Positions 63,099-64,000 of a stretch of DNA of 64,000 bases are shown here, piece by piece. The notes under the pieces are model-generated. The model did no database searches. It had not been told where the DNA came from and saw nothing but the letters and a program-made list of their open reading frames with translations. A program made the translations under genes and the position numbers. This DNA comes from Paenibacillus sp. JJ-100 (GTDB taxonomy: Bacteria > Bacillota > Bacilli > Paenibacillales > Paenibacillaceae), in the NCBI RefSeq assembly GCF_948329825.1, contig NZ_CAOJCM010000003.1:310001-374000 (forward strand), in the 5' to 3' direction. Every line of letters begins with the position of its first letter. The first letter of the stretch is position 1.

Positions 63099-64000
63099 AT
63101 GACATTACAGATCGGAATCATAGGAACGGGCTGGTTCAGTAAGGTCCACGCAGATATTCTAAGACGCATGGAAGGTGTTCGTGTTGCAAGTGTATGTGGC
63201 ACAACACTGGAAAAGGCAGAAGCAATGGCTTCCGTATATGATGCAACGGGTTACGACAAGCTTGAACATATGCTGGACGGTGTAAGACTGGATGCGATAT
63301 ATATCTGTGTACCTCCAATGTCCCACGGCCCTATTGAGGAAGAGTTAATTAAACGACGCATACCTTTCTTCGTAGAGAAACCGCTGAGTAATGGGATGGA
63401 CACCCCGCTCCGCATCATGGAGCAGGTACAACAGTCTTCTTTGTTAACCTCTGTAGGATATCACTTCCGTTATCAGGATGCGGCGCAGGTCATGAAACAA
63501 GCGATGCAGGAGCAGAAAGTGGGTATGGCACTGGGACGCTGGATGGGCGGTATGCCTGGTGTGAGCTGGTGGCGCCGTCAAGAGGGTTCCGGAGGTCAGT
63601 TCGTGGAGCAGACGACGCATATCGTGGATTTGCTTCGCTTCTGCGCAGGAGAAGTGACCGAGGTATATGCGATGGCGGCCCAGCGCAGCATGCACGAGAA
63701 GCATGAGCATGTGACTGTTGCCGATGTAGCTAGCGTGACGCTGAAACTAGAGAGCGGTGCAATTGCGAGTATTGCGAATACATGTCTGTTGCCTGATGGA
63801 GAGGGAGGAGCTGGACTGCAGTTTTACACAGACACTGGTGTATGGGATTGGACGCCGGAGCGTCTGCTACTGCCTAGTGCGGCTTCGCATGCCATGGCTG
63901 GACTTGAGGTTCCAGCAGGACATGATCCGTATGTGCGCGAGAATGAAGCCTTTATTCATGCACTTCGCACAGGAGACAGATCTCTTATTCTGTCGGACTA
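63099..64000 (+). CDS. Gfo/Idh/MocA-family oxidoreductase, N-terminal part
   Basis: The frame is open to the window edge (300 codons seen). It starts MTLQIGIIGTGWFSKVHADI, an NAD(P)-binding GxGxxx motif, then LDAIYICVPPMSHGP, the catalytic EKP (IPFFVEKPLS), and a C-terminal domain with QFVEQTTHIVDLLRFCAGEV holding the conserved His. These enzymes oxidise or reduce sugars and inositols. ATG 63099 has GAGAGGGGA 8 nt upstream. Truncated by the window end; not listed substrate. Confidence 0.9.
   Translation, partial: MTLQIGIIGTGWFSKVHADILRRMEGVRVASVCGTTLEKAEAMASVYDATGYDKLEHMLDGVRLDAIYICVPPMSHGPIEEELIKRRIPFFVEKPLSNGMDTPLRIMEQVQQSSLLTSVGYHFRYQDAAQVMKQAMQEQKVGMALGRWMGGMPGVSWWRRQEGSGGQFVEQTTHIVDLLRFCAGEVTEVYAMAAQRSMHEKHEHVTVADVASVTLKLESGAIASIANTCLLPDGEGGAGLQFYTDTGVWDWTPERLLLPSAASHAMAGLEVPAGHDPYVRENEAFIHALRTGDRSLILSD

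Overview
The window reads as chromosomal DNA of a Paenibacillus-type, spore-forming Firmicute of medium GC content. Reasons: strong purine-rich ribosome binding sites in front of nearly every gene, frequent TTG starts, several CUT1-type sugar ABC transporters, a YesM/YesN-type two-component pair, a Bacillus-type gluconokinase, cydABDC, glpP-glpK-glpD, and DUF6385-type surface proteins. No rRNA, tRNA, CRISPR array or complete insertion sequence was found. The only mobile-element trace is a frameshifted Rpn/transposase tail near 15.4 kb.

Layout. 0-5.3 kb: the end of a nucleoside hydrolase, a padR/membrane-protein pair with an elaborate operator, a UPF0303 protein, lspA, and a divergent AT-rich pair of orphan exported proteins. 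5.6-11.7 kb: a sensor kinase and AraC-type response regulator followed by a sugar-binding lipoprotein and two permeases, with cre-like sites. 11.9-15.5 kb: a MATE exporter, an AraC regulator with a C-terminal beta-sandwich, an orphan lipoprotein and the transposase remnant. 15.9-17.4 kb: trhO plus a regulator with SufR-like cysteines. 17.7-20.6 kb: a three-gene ABC importer of the TrpXYZ/DUF534 type. 20.8-23.4 kb: a winged-helix/TPR regulator and an MFS exporter.

23.5-38.2 kb is the most unusual part, a probable surface-glycoprotein locus. It has two small paralogous beta-rich proteins on the minus strand, two DUF6385-type proteins (one carrying Thr-rich tandem repeats of 34 then 21 residues), three successive TPR-containing family-2 glycosyltransferases on the plus strand, and a converging minus-strand operon of a TPR protein, a GT2, a GT4 and a methyltransferase. 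The 3' half of the third plus-strand glycosyltransferase is strikingly GC-rich compared with everything around it.

38.4-45.1 kb: cydA-cydB-cydD-cydC behind a near-perfect Rex operator. 45.2-50.1 kb: a LacI regulator and the sugar ABC transporter it probably controls, with matching operators. 50.1-52.4 kb: a TagO/MraY-family transferase and an ArsR regulator with an orphan partner. 52.6-57.5 kb: a gluconokinase with a sugar ABC transporter. 57.6-63.0 kb: a stand-alone GTP cyclohydrolase II-like gene behind an operator-rich promoter, then glpP-glpK and glpD, the latter with a leader terminator fitting GlpP antitermination. The window ends inside a Gfo/Idh/MocA oxidoreductase.

The main theme is carbohydrate and glycerol uptake under carbon-source control, next to respiratory adaptation to redox state and a dedicated surface protein and glycosylation cluster. 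All functional names rest on reading motifs and gene context; no database search was run.
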